Positions 32,362 to 40,873 of a DNA stretch of 64,000 nt are shown piece by piece. Origin of the DNA: Maribacter aquimaris (GTDB taxonomy: Bacteria; Bacteroidota; Bacteroidia; Flavobacteriales; Flavobacteriaceae); assembly GCF_014596745.1 (NCBI RefSeq), contig NZ_JABTCF010000003.1:124001-188000 (forward strand). Direction: 5' to 3'. Positions within the stretch are counted from its first letter, which is position 1. Every line of letters starts with the position of its first letter. The position numbers and the translations under genes are program-made. The notes below the pieces were generated by a model. It was given only the letters and a program-made list of their open reading frames with translations. It ran no database searches and was not told the DNA's origin.

Positions 32362-33375
32362 TTAAGAATTAGCATCAATCAACTTTAATTCTTCATCGGT
32401 AAACTGCAACTGATTCAAGGCCCCTATATTCTCCTTAAGTTGTTTGGGGGAGCTTGCCCCTATTAGAACGGAAGCAACATTTGGTCTACCCAATAACCAA
32501 GCAATCGCCATTTGCGACAATTGTTGCCCTCGTTGATCGGCGATATCCGCAAGATTCCTGATCTTGGCCATATGGCTTTCAACGGCAGAGGCGTCCAAAT
32601 AGGTAAAGTCCTTGGCTGCCCTGGAATTTGGAGGAATACCATTAATATATTTATTGGTAAGCAAACCTTGCGCCAATGGGGAAAAGGTTATACAGCCAAC
32701 CCCCTCATTTCCCAAGGTTTCCAACAGTCCATCCTCAACCCATCGATCAAAAATAGAATAACGTGCCTGATGTAAAATAAAAGGCACTTTCAATTCCTTT
32801 AATAATTTACTTGCTTCTGCGGTCTCTTTGGGTTGATAATTGGAAATACCCACATAAAGCGCCTTTCCTTGGCGTACAATATCAGCCAAGGCAAGCATGG
32901 TCTCTTCAAGGGGAGTATCTGGATCAGGCCTATGGTGATAAAAAACATCGACATAGTCCAATCCCATTCTTTTCAGACTTTGGTCCAAACTCGAAATCAA
33001 ATATTTTCTGGAGCCAAAATTCCCATAAGGACCAGGCCACATATCGTAACCCGCTTTTGAAGCAATGAAAAGCTCATCGCGATAAGGCTTGAAATCCTTT
33101 TTGAAAAGTTGTCCGAAATTTTCCTCGGCCGAACCATAAGGAGGTCCGTAATTATTAGCCAAATCAAAATGGGTAATCCCTAAATCAAAGGCACACCTTA
33201 AAATTTCCCGAGCGTTCTCGGTACTATCGACAAAACCGAAGTTGTGCCACAACCCAAGGGATATTGCCGGCAATAGAACACCACTTTTTCCACATCGATT
33301 GTATTTCATGGATTCATACCTATCCGCTGCGGGTAGATATTCCTTAACTCCGGTTTTATCGTTGATTTCCATCAT
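32362..33375 (-). CDS. Aldo/keto reductase
   Basis: 337 residues, one TIM barrel. GITHFDLANNYGPPYGSAEENFG holds the Asp/Tyr active-site pair, followed by FIASKAGYDMWPGPYG and the C-terminal NADPH site SVLIGASSPKQLKEN. Closest in layout to YghZ-type L-glyceraldehyde 3-phosphate reductases. Convergent with the acyltransferase gene. No terminator was noticed in between. Confidence 0.9.
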   Translation of the reverse strand: MMEINDKTGVKEYLPAADRYESMKYNRCGKSGVLLPAISLGLWHNFGFVDSTENAREILRCAFDLGITHFDLANNYGPPYGSAEENFGQLFKKDFKPYRDELFIASKAGYDMWPGPYGNFGSRKYLISSLDQSLKRMGLDYVDVFYHHRPDPDTPLEETMLALADIVRQGKALYVGISNYQPKETAEASKLLKELKVPFILHQARYSIFDRWVEDGLLETLGNEGVGCITFSPLAQGLLTNKYINGIPPNSRAAKDFTYLDASAVESHMAKIRNLADIADQRGQQLSQMAIAWLLGRPNVASVLIGASSPKQLKENIGALNQLQFTDEELKLIDANS

Positions 33376-33464
33376 TATATTTTATTATTATCAGCTTCGA
33401 TGTATACTTATATGGTACATTTCAGCTATTACTACGACCTAGAAAAAAAATTAACAAACCTTAC

Positions 33465-34871
33465 TTAGACATGTAAGGCCCTATCATCCGTTGCAGCCAA
33501 TGCCGCTTCCTTCACCGCTTCGGAATAGGTCGGATGCGCATGGCTCATTCTGGCGATATCCTCCGCAGATGCCCTAAATTCCATGGCAGTAACCCCTTCA
33601 CTGATCAAATCGGCACAACGTGCCCCAATCATGTGAACACCGAGTACTTCGTCGGTACTGGCATCGGCCAGGATCTTCACGAAACCATCAACATCCATAC
33701 TGGCACGGGCACGTCCTAAGGCCCGCATCGGAAATTGACCAACTTTATAAGCTATACCGGCTTCCTTTAATTCCTCTTCCGTTTTACCAACCGCAGCAAC
33801 TTCTGGCCAAGTATAGACGACCCCAGGAATCAAATTATAATCGATATGGGGTTTTTGACCCGCAAGGATCTCAGCCACCATGGTACCTTCTTCTTCCGCT
33901 TTATGGGCCAACATGGCTCCACGAATCACATCCCCGATGGCATAGATATTCGGGACATTCGTCTGTAAGTGGTCATTAACGGCAATCTTACCCCGGTCAT
34001 CCATTTGTACACCGGCCGCTTCTACGTTCAAACCATCAGTATAGGGACGGCGACCAACGGAAACCAAACAATAATCACCCGTAAAGGTAACTTCGTTGCC
34101 TTTCTTATCATCAGCCTTTACAATGACCTCTTTGCCCTTGCGCTCAACGGATGTTACCTTGTGCGAAAGGTTGAATTTCACCTTTTGCTTTTTCATCGCT
34201 TTCATCAGTTCCTTCGATAACCCAGCATCCATAGTCGGAATGATTCGATCCATATACTCAATAACCGAAACCTCTGAACCTAAGCGTTTGTACACTTGGC
34301 CCAATTCCAAACCGATGACACCCCCACCAATAACAATCAAATGTTTGGGGATTTCCTTCATTTCCAAAGCTTCGGTAGAAGTAATAACACGTTCCTTATC
34401 CAATGTGATAAAGGGTAAGGTTGAAGGTTTTGAACCTGTGGCGATAATGGTATTTTTGGCCACGATGGTTTCATTTTTTCCATCGCTCTTTGCAATATCA
34501 ATATGTGTGGCATCCTTAAAACTACCGACACCTTCATAAACATCTATCTTATTTTTATCCATCAAAAATTGGACTCCTTTGGTCGTCATATCCACAACAC
34601 CCTGTTTACGGGTAATCATTTGTTTTAAGTTGACCTTGATTTCACCGGGAATATCAATACCATGTTCCTGAAAATGTTTTACGGCGTCCTCATAATGGTG
34701 GGAAGAATCCAACATAGCTTTTGAAGGAATACACCCTACGTTAAGGCATGTACCGCCTAAAGTGCTGTATTTTTCAATAATCGCTGTTTTCATTCCAAGT
34801 TGGGCGCAACGAATCGCAGCTACATATCCGCCAGGTCCAGAGCCGATTACGGCCACATCATATTCAGTCAT
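33465..34871 (-). CDS. lpdA: Dihydrolipoyl dehydrogenase
   Basis: 468 residues, the usual length of E3. FAD motif IGSGPGGYVAAIRCAQLG, redox disulfide GGTCLNVGCIPSKAML, NAD motif VIGGGVIGLELG, and the catalytic His-Glu pair in HAHPTYSEAVKEA near the C-terminus. It serves pyruvate, 2-oxoglutarate and branched-chain dehydrogenase complexes; none of the other subunits are adjacent. Confidence 0.95.
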   Translation of the reverse strand: MTEYDVAVIGSGPGGYVAAIRCAQLGMKTAIIEKYSTLGGTCLNVGCIPSKAMLDSSHHYEDAVKHFQEHGIDIPGEIKVNLKQMITRKQGVVDMTTKGVQFLMDKNKIDVYEGVGSFKDATHIDIAKSDGKNETIVAKNTIIATGSKPSTLPFITLDKERVITSTEALEMKEIPKHLIVIGGGVIGLELGQVYKRLGSEVSVIEYMDRIIPTMDAGLSKELMKAMKKQKVKFNLSHKVTSVERKGKEVIVKADDKKGNEVTFTGDYCLVSVGRRPYTDGLNVEAAGVQMDDRGKIAVNDHLQTNVPNIYAIGDVIRGAMLAHKAEEEGTMVAEILAGQKPHIDYNLIPGVVYTWPEVAAVGKTEEELKEAGIAYKVGQFPMRALGRARASMDVDGFVKILADASTDEVLGVHMIGARCADLISEGVTAMEFRASAEDIARMSHAHPTYSEAVKEAALAATDDRALHV

Positions 34872-34897
34872 AATAATTTTTGATTTTTTATGTCTAA

Positions 34898-34905
34898 CAA
34901 AATTA
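34898..34905 (-). promoter_or_regulatory. Minus-7 promoter box of lpdA
   Basis: On the minus strand TAATTTTG, 26 bases before the lpdA ATG at 34871, matching TAnnTTTG. Confidence 0.5.
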
Positions 34906-34921
34906 GCACTATTTTCCGATT

Positions 34922-35380
34922 TTATAAGGGTATTCTTGTGGTATGCTTAACCTCATTGATCACAAAGGAACTTTGTGTACTACCAATATGATTCAAGGCA
35001 GTGAGTTTGGTGACCATGAAATCCCTATACGCTTCCATATCACGAACGTAGATCTTGAGGATATAGTCATAGTCCCCACTGGTATGGTAGCACTCGACCA
35101 CTTCATCTAACCCCTGTACTTCCTTTTCAAACTGAAGCACATAAGCTTTAGCGTGTTGAACCAACTTAACATGGCAAAGAACAACAAAGGCCTTTCCTAC
35201 TTTTGCCTTATCGACCAAAGCCACATACTTTCTAATCATCCCTGATTTTTCCAAACGTTTGATACGCTCATAAACCGCTGTTACAGAAAGGTTCAATTCA
35301 TTGGCGTATTCCTTTGTGGTCTTTTTGCTATTCTCCTGCAATAATCCAAGAAGTCGACTATCAATTGTATCAAATTTCAT
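34922..35380 (-). CDS. Lrp/AsnC-family regulator
   Basis: 152 residues. N-terminal helix-turn-helix (LLGLLQENSKKTTKEYANELNLSVTAVYERIKRLEKSGMI), then the RAM effector domain with VVECYHTSGDYDYILKIYVRD. It is divergent from the methionine gamma-lyase-like gene with a 155-base, very AT-rich gap suited to an Lrp-type site, so it probably senses an amino acid and controls that gene. Confidence 0.88.
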   Translation of the reverse strand: MKFDTIDSRLLGLLQENSKKTTKEYANELNLSVTAVYERIKRLEKSGMIRKYVALVDKAKVGKAFVVLCHVKLVQHAKAYVLQFEKEVQGLDEVVECYHTSGDYDYILKIYVRDMEAYRDFMVTKLTALNHIGSTQSSFVINEVKHTTRIPL

Positions 35381-35535
35381 TTGGAATATTTTTCGTTAAA
35401 TAGGTGTTGTTCTATTTGTAAATAATTATATATTCTATAAATATACCATATTATAGTTTTATTATCTAAGTTCTGTATCAGTTATTGATTTTAAAATGCC
35501 TTTATCGTAAATTTAATGTTTAAAATATAACATTT

Positions 35536-36756
35536 ATGAAAAACAAGGCTACGGATAATCTTCAGGATCTACAATATTTTGGCGAATATGGGGGCGTTAA
35601 CCCCTCTATATCGGATTCATCAACCTACACTTTCCTGTCAGCCAAAAAAATGTTCGATACCTTCGAGGGAAATACGGAAGGTTGTTATCTATATACACGG
35701 CATTCCTCTCCCTCCAACCTAAATTTGGGTGAAGCCTTGGCCGCATTGGAAGGAACTGAAACCGCTAATGTTACCGCTAGCGGTATGGGAGCCATTACAG
35801 CGGTCACCCTACAATTATGTGATACAGACGACCATATTGTGAGCAGTAGAACCATTTATGGTGGCACCTATGCCTTTATGAAGAATTTCCTCAAGAAATT
35901 CAATATAGCCACCTCTTTTGTGGATATCACCAATCTAGAGGTTGTCGAAAAAGCCATTACCCCTAGGACAAAAATGATCTATTGTGAGGCCGTAAGCAAT
36001 CCTTTGTTGGAAATAGCCGATATCAAAGCCTTATCGGAAATGGCAAAAAGGCATGGAATCCCTTTAGTCGTGGACAATACCTTTTCACCACTTTCGATCT
36101 CGCCCGCAAAACTTGGGGCCGACGTCGTAATCCACAGTTTGACAAAATTCATCAATGGCTCAAGTGACTGTGTGGCTGGAGTGGTTTGTGGTACAAATGA
36201 TTTTTGCCTTGCCCTAAAGGATGTCCACAGTGGAGCTGGAATGCTACTGGGCAGCACATTGGATAGCCTTAGGGCTGCATCAATCCTAAAAAACATGCGT
36301 ACGCTTCATATCCGCATAAAGAAACATAGCGAAAACACCCAATATTTGGCCGAGAGTTTCGAAAGAGACGGACTCCGAGTGGTATACCCCGGATTAAAAT
36401 CACATAAAGGCCATGAAAAATTAAAAAGCTTTATGAACCATGAGTTTGGGTTTGGCGGACTAATGACCATAGATACGGGGTCATTGGACAAAGCCAATGC
36501 CCTTATGGAACTTATGCAAGAGCGAAAATTAGGTTATTTGGCCGTAAGCCTAGGTTTTTACAAAACACTCTTCAGTGCCCCAGGAACCTCTACGTCTTCC
36601 GAAATTCCTTTAGAAGAACAAAAACAGATGGGGCTCTCTGACGGATTGGTCCGTTTTTCAATAGGACTTGACAATGATATTGCAAGAACTTATCATATCA
36701 TGCGGGAATGTATGGTAGAACTTAATATTCTTGAACCCAAAACAGCAATGGTTTAA
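35536..36756 (+). CDS. PLP-dependent Cys/Met metabolism enzyme, methionine gamma-lyase-like
   Basis: 406 residues, trans-sulfuration family fold type I. YTRHSSPSNLNLGEALAALEG, TVTASGMGAITAV region, and the PLP-lysine in VIHSLTKFINGSSDCVAGVV (Lys near residue 206) are clear, and the Arg for the carboxylate is near the end. The N-terminal Tyr-Arg loop and the overall length resemble methionine gamma-lyases (methionine to methanethiol, 2-oxobutyrate and ammonia), but cystathionine gamma-lyase or -synthase are not excluded. An Lrp regulator is divergent and an NhaC transporter follows by 72 bases. Confidence 0.82.
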   Translation: MKNKATDNLQDLQYFGEYGGVNPSISDSSTYTFLSAKKMFDTFEGNTEGCYLYTRHSSPSNLNLGEALAALEGTETANVTASGMGAITAVTLQLCDTDDHIVSSRTIYGGTYAFMKNFLKKFNIATSFVDITNLEVVEKAITPRTKMIYCEAVSNPLLEIADIKALSEMAKRHGIPLVVDNTFSPLSISPAKLGADVVIHSLTKFINGSSDCVAGVVCGTNDFCLALKDVHSGAGMLLGSTLDSLRAASILKNMRTLHIRIKKHSENTQYLAESFERDGLRVVYPGLKSHKGHEKLKSFMNHEFGFGGLMTIDTGSLDKANALMELMQERKLGYLAVSLGFYKTLFSAPGTSTSSEIPLEEQKQMGLSDGLVRFSIGLDNDIARTYHIMRECMVELNILEPKTAMV

Positions 36757-36828
36757 TATCCTTTTATTTTTAGGCTTGCAGAACAAATGGTAAAATCGTA
36801 ATATTACGAACGAACCAAAACTAAGTCA

Positions 36829-38310
36829 ATGCAAATAAATAATCCCGATGGACATAGAACGGATGAGCATATCGTAAATAATAAGGAGCTGAGTATTTGG
36901 GAAGCATTGATTCCAGTTATAGCATTGGTGGGTATGCTTGCCTACAACGTTTATGTTTTTGGGGATGAAGCTATTGGGGGCTCCAATCAGTTCATACTTT
37001 TACTTGGTGGTGCCGTGGCGGCTATTGTTGGTTTTTTTAACAAGGTGAGCTACACACAGATGTTGAACGAGGTAGCCGAGAACATAAAATCGACCACTGG
37101 GGCATTACTTATCCTCTTATTGGTTGGATCATTGGCCGGTACATGGCTGATAAGCGGAATCATACCCGCTATGATTTATTATGGACTTCAAATATTGAAT
37201 CCGACCATATTTTTGGCAGCATGTGTTGTCATCTGTGCCATCATATCCATTGCTACAGGGAGCAGCTGGACTACCTCCGCAACCGTAGGTATTGCGTTAA
37301 TCGGTATTGGTGAGGCCTTAGGCATCTCATTGGGCATGACCGCCGGGGCCGTGCTATCCGGAGCCTATTTCGGCGATAAGATGTCCCCCTTAAGTGATAC
37401 GACCAATTTAGCCCCCGCCATGGCTGGGGGTGATCTGTTCGACCATATAAAATACATGTCACTCACCACCATACCCACCATAATAATTACCGTATTGGTC
37501 TTTATTGTCCTTGGGTTTGTTATAGACACTACGGGTTCGGCGGATACTGCCGCCATATTAAGTGATATCGACGCAACGTTCAATATTAATGGTTGGCTCT
37601 TTTTGGTACCCATTGCGGTGATATTCCTAATCATAAAAAAAACACCCCCGTTGGCCGCCTTATTGATCGGCACGCTTTTGGGAGCCGTTTTCGCACTGAT
37701 TTTCCAACCGGAGATTGTTACCGGACTTACCAATTCAAAGAACCTGACTTTTGAATCTGGGTATAAAGGGGTTTTAATGGCCATTACCGTTAAGACCCAT
37801 GTGGCCACTGACAATCCCGCATTGAACGATTTGTTTACCGGTAAAGGCATGGAAGGAATGCTCGGCACCATTTGGCTCATTGTATGTGCTATGTTCTTTG
37901 GTGGGGTTATGGATGGCATTGGTGCCTTATCCCGAATCACAAAGTCGCTACTGCACATGGCTAAAACCACCTTCGGATTGTTTGCCAGTACCGTTGGTAG
38001 CTGCATCGCCCTTAATATTACGGCCTCTGACCAATATTTGGCTATTGTGGTTCCTGGAAAAATGTTTGCTAAAGCCTATTCCGATAGAAACCTTGCCCCG
38101 GAAAACTTAAGTCGTACCCTTGAGGACTCAGGAACGGTGACTTCGGTGCTGATTCCTTGGAATACTTGTGGAGCATACCATAGTGGGGTTTTGGGTGTAG
38201 GAGTGGCCGAATACTTTCTATATGCCATTTTCAATTGGCTGAGCCCTATCATGACCTTGATTTTCGCTGCTTTCCAGATCAAAATAAAGCAATTGGTCAA
38301 AAACGTTTGA
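36829..38310 (+). CDS. NhaC-family Na+/H+ antiporter superfamily transporter
   Basis: 493 residues, about eleven to twelve membrane segments. TGSSWTTSATVGIALIGIGEALGI and GAYFGDKMSPLSDTTNLAPAMAGGDLFDHIKYM are hallmark NhaC motifs. NhaC relatives include the MetT methionine transporters; next to a methionine gamma-lyase-like gene, an amino-acid transporter or Na+-coupled exchanger is at least as likely as a plain antiporter. No SAM riboswitch fits the 72-base gap. Confidence 0.85.
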   Translation: MQINNPDGHRTDEHIVNNKELSIWEALIPVIALVGMLAYNVYVFGDEAIGGSNQFILLLGGAVAAIVGFFNKVSYTQMLNEVAENIKSTTGALLILLLVGSLAGTWLISGIIPAMIYYGLQILNPTIFLAACVVICAIISIATGSSWTTSATVGIALIGIGEALGISLGMTAGAVLSGAYFGDKMSPLSDTTNLAPAMAGGDLFDHIKYMSLTTIPTIIITVLVFIVLGFVIDTTGSADTAAILSDIDATFNINGWLFLVPIAVIFLIIKKTPPLAALLIGTLLGAVFALIFQPEIVTGLTNSKNLTFESGYKGVLMAITVKTHVATDNPALNDLFTGKGMEGMLGTIWLIVCAMFFGGVMDGIGALSRITKSLLHMAKTTFGLFASTVGSCIALNITASDQYLAIVVPGKMFAKAYSDRNLAPENLSRTLEDSGTVTSVLIPWNTCGAYHSGVLGVGVAEYFLYAIFNWLSPIMTLIFAAFQIKIKQLVKNV

Positions 38311-38506
38311 CCACAAACAAAAAAACTTAAAAAACCGGATTGTGAAGTCCGCAATTAAACCAATACATTTCTGCCAAATCAACAGGATTTTACGCGTATT
38401 TATCCCGCCCTTTCAAGAAGTCCCGCTTTTAAGCTTTAGTATTTACAATAGTTATATAGCTATTGATTTTACTAATTAACATATATAAATTTATACAAGT
38501 TGTAGT

Positions 38507-38514
38507 GTAATTTT
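38507..38514 (+). promoter_or_regulatory. Minus-7 promoter box of the peroxiredoxin gene
   Basis: TAATTTTG, matching TAnnTTTG, 35 bases before the ATG at 38550. Confidence 0.5.
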
Positions 38515-38549
38515 GCAACTCAATAATTAAACTTTAAAAAATATTATAT

Positions 38550-39194
38550 ATGGCTTTTGTAGGGAAAAAATTTCCGGATTTAGATGTAAACGCAATGAAT
38601 GAAATGGGTGATACTTTCAAATTGAATGTATTGGAAGAAGCCCAAAAGAACAACAAAAAGGTATTGCTTTTTTGGTACCCAAAGGACTTTACCTTTGTTT
38701 GTCCTACTGAATTGCTTGCGTTCCAGGATTCATTAAAGGAATTCGAAAAGAGAAATACAGTGGTAATCGGCGCTTCTTGTGATACTGCCGAAGTTCATTT
38801 TGCATGGTTGAATACCCCTAAGGACAATGGTGGTATCGAAGGCGTAACCTATCCCATATTGGCAGATAGCAACAGAAACCTTGCATCTACATTAGGCATC
38901 TTGGACATCACTAATGAGCAATACAATGAAGAAACAGGTGTAGTTACTGTTGATGGTGACAATGTAACCTATAGGGCTACGTATTTGATCGACGAAGAAG
39001 GTACTGTCTTTCATGAAGGCATCAACCATATGCCATTGGGTAGAAACGTGAATGAATTCTTACGTTTGATCGATGCCTATACCCATGTTCAGAAAAACGG
39101 GGAAGTTTGCCCTGCCAACTGGGAAGAAGGTAAAGACGCGATGACCGCTGACAGAAAAGGGGTATCCGAATATTTGGCTTCCCATTCCAACTAA
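38550..39194 (+). CDS. Peroxiredoxin, AhpC/TSA type
   Basis: 214 residues, 2-Cys layout: peroxidatic Cys in DFTFVCPTELLAF near residue 53 and resolving Cys in GEVCPANWEEG near 190. The NGGIEGVTYPILADSNRNLASTLGI segment is usual for the group. It removes H2O2. A second peroxiredoxin is at 13962; thioredoxin and Tpx genes follow, forming a peroxide-defence block. A strong terminator separates it from the thioredoxin gene. Confidence 0.92.
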   Translation: MAFVGKKFPDLDVNAMNEMGDTFKLNVLEEAQKNNKKVLLFWYPKDFTFVCPTELLAFQDSLKEFEKRNTVVIGASCDTAEVHFAWLNTPKDNGGIEGVTYPILADSNRNLASTLGILDITNEQYNEETGVVTVDGDNVTYRATYLIDEEGTVFHEGINHMPLGRNVNEFLRLIDAYTHVQKNGEVCPANWEEGKDAMTADRKGVSEYLASHSN

Positions 39195-39206
39195 CCTTAA
39201 AAGTTA

Positions 39207-39253
39207 GGGCAATGGTCGATAGTTTATTTGGCCATTGCCCGATTTTTATTTTT
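39207..39253 (+). terminator. Intrinsic terminator after the peroxiredoxin gene
   Basis: GGGCAATGGTC and GGCCATTGCCC (39207-39217 with 39230-39240) pair along eleven bases with one wobble; a T-rich run follows to 39253. Confidence 0.75.
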
Positions 39254-39273
39254 TATCAATAAAAAACAATCGT

Positions 39274-39588
39274 ATGCTTTTAGAATTGGAAAAGGATAAT
39301 TTAAATGAAATTATCGCAGAAAATAAAAATGTTGTGGTACAGTACTCGGCAACATGGTGTGGCAATTGCCGAATCATGAAACCTAAGTTCAAAAAAGAAT
39401 CCACAGTAAACGAAGATGTGGCCTTTGTTTTGGTCGATGCCGAAAAATTTCCGGAGTCAAGGAAATTGGCCAAAGTGGACAACCTTCCCACATTTGCCGC
39501 ATTCGTAAATGGGGAGTTGAAAAATCAGGTACAGACCAATAAGTATGATGTCTTAAAAGAATTGATCAGTGAAGTTACCAGTAATTAA
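39274..39588 (+). CDS. Thioredoxin-family protein (CGNC)
   Basis: 104 residues from the ATG at 39274, chosen over 39235 because the earlier start overlaps the terminator. The active site is YSATWCGNCRIMKPKF (CGNC near residue 28-31) and the cis-Pro loop VDNLPTFAAFVNG. Probably reduces the peroxiredoxins next to it. It overlaps the DUF6952-like gene by 20 bases. Confidence 0.82.
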   Translation: MLLELEKDNLNEIIAENKNVVVQYSATWCGNCRIMKPKFKKESTVNEDVAFVLVDAEKFPESRKLAKVDNLPTFAAFVNGELKNQVQTNKYDVLKELISEVTSN

Positions 39589-39826
39589 ACATCTGACCGG
39601 TTTTATAGAAGAGAACGATGAGGATTATATCATCGAAACGCTTGAGACCTTGGAAGCCCTAACCGAAGTACCCTCATTGAAGGATGAGGAACTCGATGTG
39701 ATCGGTGAGATCATCTCAAATATGTATGGGGCGCTCGAAGTACACAAAGCGATAAAGGAAGGCAAAAACAAAAAGGACGCCTTAAATGAGTTTATGCAAC
39801 GTGTTGTGGGAGCCATTGATTCTTAA
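39569..39826 (+). CDS. Small DUF6952-like protein
   Basis: 85 residues, acidic and helical (DEDYIIETLETLEALTEVPSLKDEELDVIGEIISNMYGALEVHKA). It overlaps the thioredoxin gene and is typically found beside it in flavobacteria as far as I recall. No enzyme motif or Cys. Likely a helper or regulator of the thioredoxin; the function is unknown. A terminator follows at 39848. Confidence 0.65.
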   Translation: MKLPVIKHLTGFIEENDEDYIIETLETLEALTEVPSLKDEELDVIGEIISNMYGALEVHKAIKEGKNKKDALNEFMQRVVGAIDS

Positions 39827-39847
39827 AACAATTTTGTTTAGGAAATT

Positions 39848-39880
39848 AAAGTCCGTTCCGCAAGGGTACGGACTTTTTTA
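39848..39880 (+). terminator. Intrinsic terminator after the DUF6952-like gene
   Basis: AAAGTCCGT (39848-39856) pairs with ACGGACTTT (39868-39876), loop of eleven bases, followed by Ts. Confidence 0.75.
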
Positions 39881-39945
39881 TTTGATAATCATTCCTTTTC
39901 AGGTATATATTTTTTAATTTCACCATTCATTTAAAATAGACTATT

Positions 39946-40452
39946 ATGGCTACTGTAACACTAAAAGGAAACGAAATACATACTGTTGGCAATTTACCTG
40001 CCAATGGCAGCGCTGCCCCGGATTTTAAATTGACCTTAACCGACCTGTCTGCCCGATCACTATCGGAATATGAAGGCCGAAAATTGGTCCTTAACATATT
40101 TCCAAGTATCGACACAGGTACTTGTGCAGCTTCCGTGCGACAATTCAATAAAGAAGCGGCTGAATTGGAGAACACCATTGTACTCTGTATCTCCAAAGAT
40201 CTTCCGTTTGCCCAAACCCGTTTTTGTGGTGCCGAGGGTATTGAAAACGTAGTAATGCTATCTGATTACAAGGATGGTAACTTTGGTAAAACCTACCAGG
40301 TTGAATTTACCGATGGTCCTTTGCAAGGTTTGTTATCCAGATCGGTAGTTGTGATCAATGAAAAAGGTAACGTTGTTTACTCCGAGCAAGTAGCTGAAAC
40401 TGCTGAAGAGCCTAATTACAAGGCTGCCTTGGAAGCATTGATGGATGCCTAA
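39946..40452 (+). CDS. tpx: Thiol peroxidase
   Basis: 168 residues, atypical 2-Cys peroxiredoxin of the Tpx type. The peroxidatic Cys is in NIFPSIDTGTCAASVRQFNKEA near residue 60 and the resolving Cys in TRFCGAEGIENV near 94. It detoxifies alkyl peroxides with thioredoxin. It overlaps dgkA by eight bases, suggesting coupled translation. Confidence 0.93.
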   Translation: MATVTLKGNEIHTVGNLPANGSAAPDFKLTLTDLSARSLSEYEGRKLVLNIFPSIDTGTCAASVRQFNKEAAELENTIVLCISKDLPFAQTRFCGAEGIENVVMLSDYKDGNFGKTYQVEFTDGPLQGLLSRSVVVINEKGNVVYSEQVAETAEEPNYKAALEALMDA

Positions 40453-40810
40453 GGAATCATTTCTTCAAAATAGGATCCGCAGTGTGGGTTTTGCCCTCAA
40501 AGGAGCACTGCTTTTGATAAAAACAGAAGCCAGTATAAAAATCCAGGTGTTTATCGCTTTGGTGATGACCGCTGGCGGATTCTATTTTGATATATCCTCC
40601 ACGGAGTGGATACTTCAGATTTTTGCGATTTCCTTGGTTTTGGGCATAGAAGGATTGAATACCGCTGTTGAAAAATTAGCTGATTTCGTACAGCCCGAAT
40701 TCGATGAGAAAATCGGTTTTATCAAGGATATTTCTGCCGGTGCCGTTATGCTAGTGTCCATCGGCGCAAGTATTATCGGACTGATTATCTATCTACCTAA
40801 AATTTTTTAA
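40445..40810 (+). CDS. dgkA: Diacylglycerol/undecaprenol kinase
   Basis: 121 residues with three membrane segments. The motif VLGIEGLNTAVEKLADFVQPEF carries the metal and ATP-contacting acidic residues of DgkA; EASIKIQVF marks the start of the family. Recycles diacylglycerol or undecaprenol. Confidence 0.92.
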   Translation: MPKESFLQNRIRSVGFALKGALLLIKTEASIKIQVFIALVMTAGGFYFDISSTEWILQIFAISLVLGIEGLNTAVEKLADFVQPEFDEKIGFIKDISAGAVMLVSIGASIIGLIIYLPKIF

Positions 40811-40824
40811 AAACATTCATCGCT

Positions 40825-40853
40825 TTGGCTTAGGGTGTAAATTTGTATTTTTG
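40825..40853 (+). promoter_or_regulatory. ftsK promoter, minus-33 and minus-7 elements
   Basis: TTG at 40825-40827 and TATTTTTG at 40846-40853 are separated by 18 bases, the flavobacterial layout. The ftsK ATG at 40874 follows 20 bases later. Confidence 0.65.
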
Positions 40854-40873
40854 CGCCAAGAATTATTCTATTA

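Noticed and set aside
36757-36828. SAM riboswitch before the NhaC gene
   Set aside because: Only 72 bases, no SAM-riboswitch core or terminator stem was seen.
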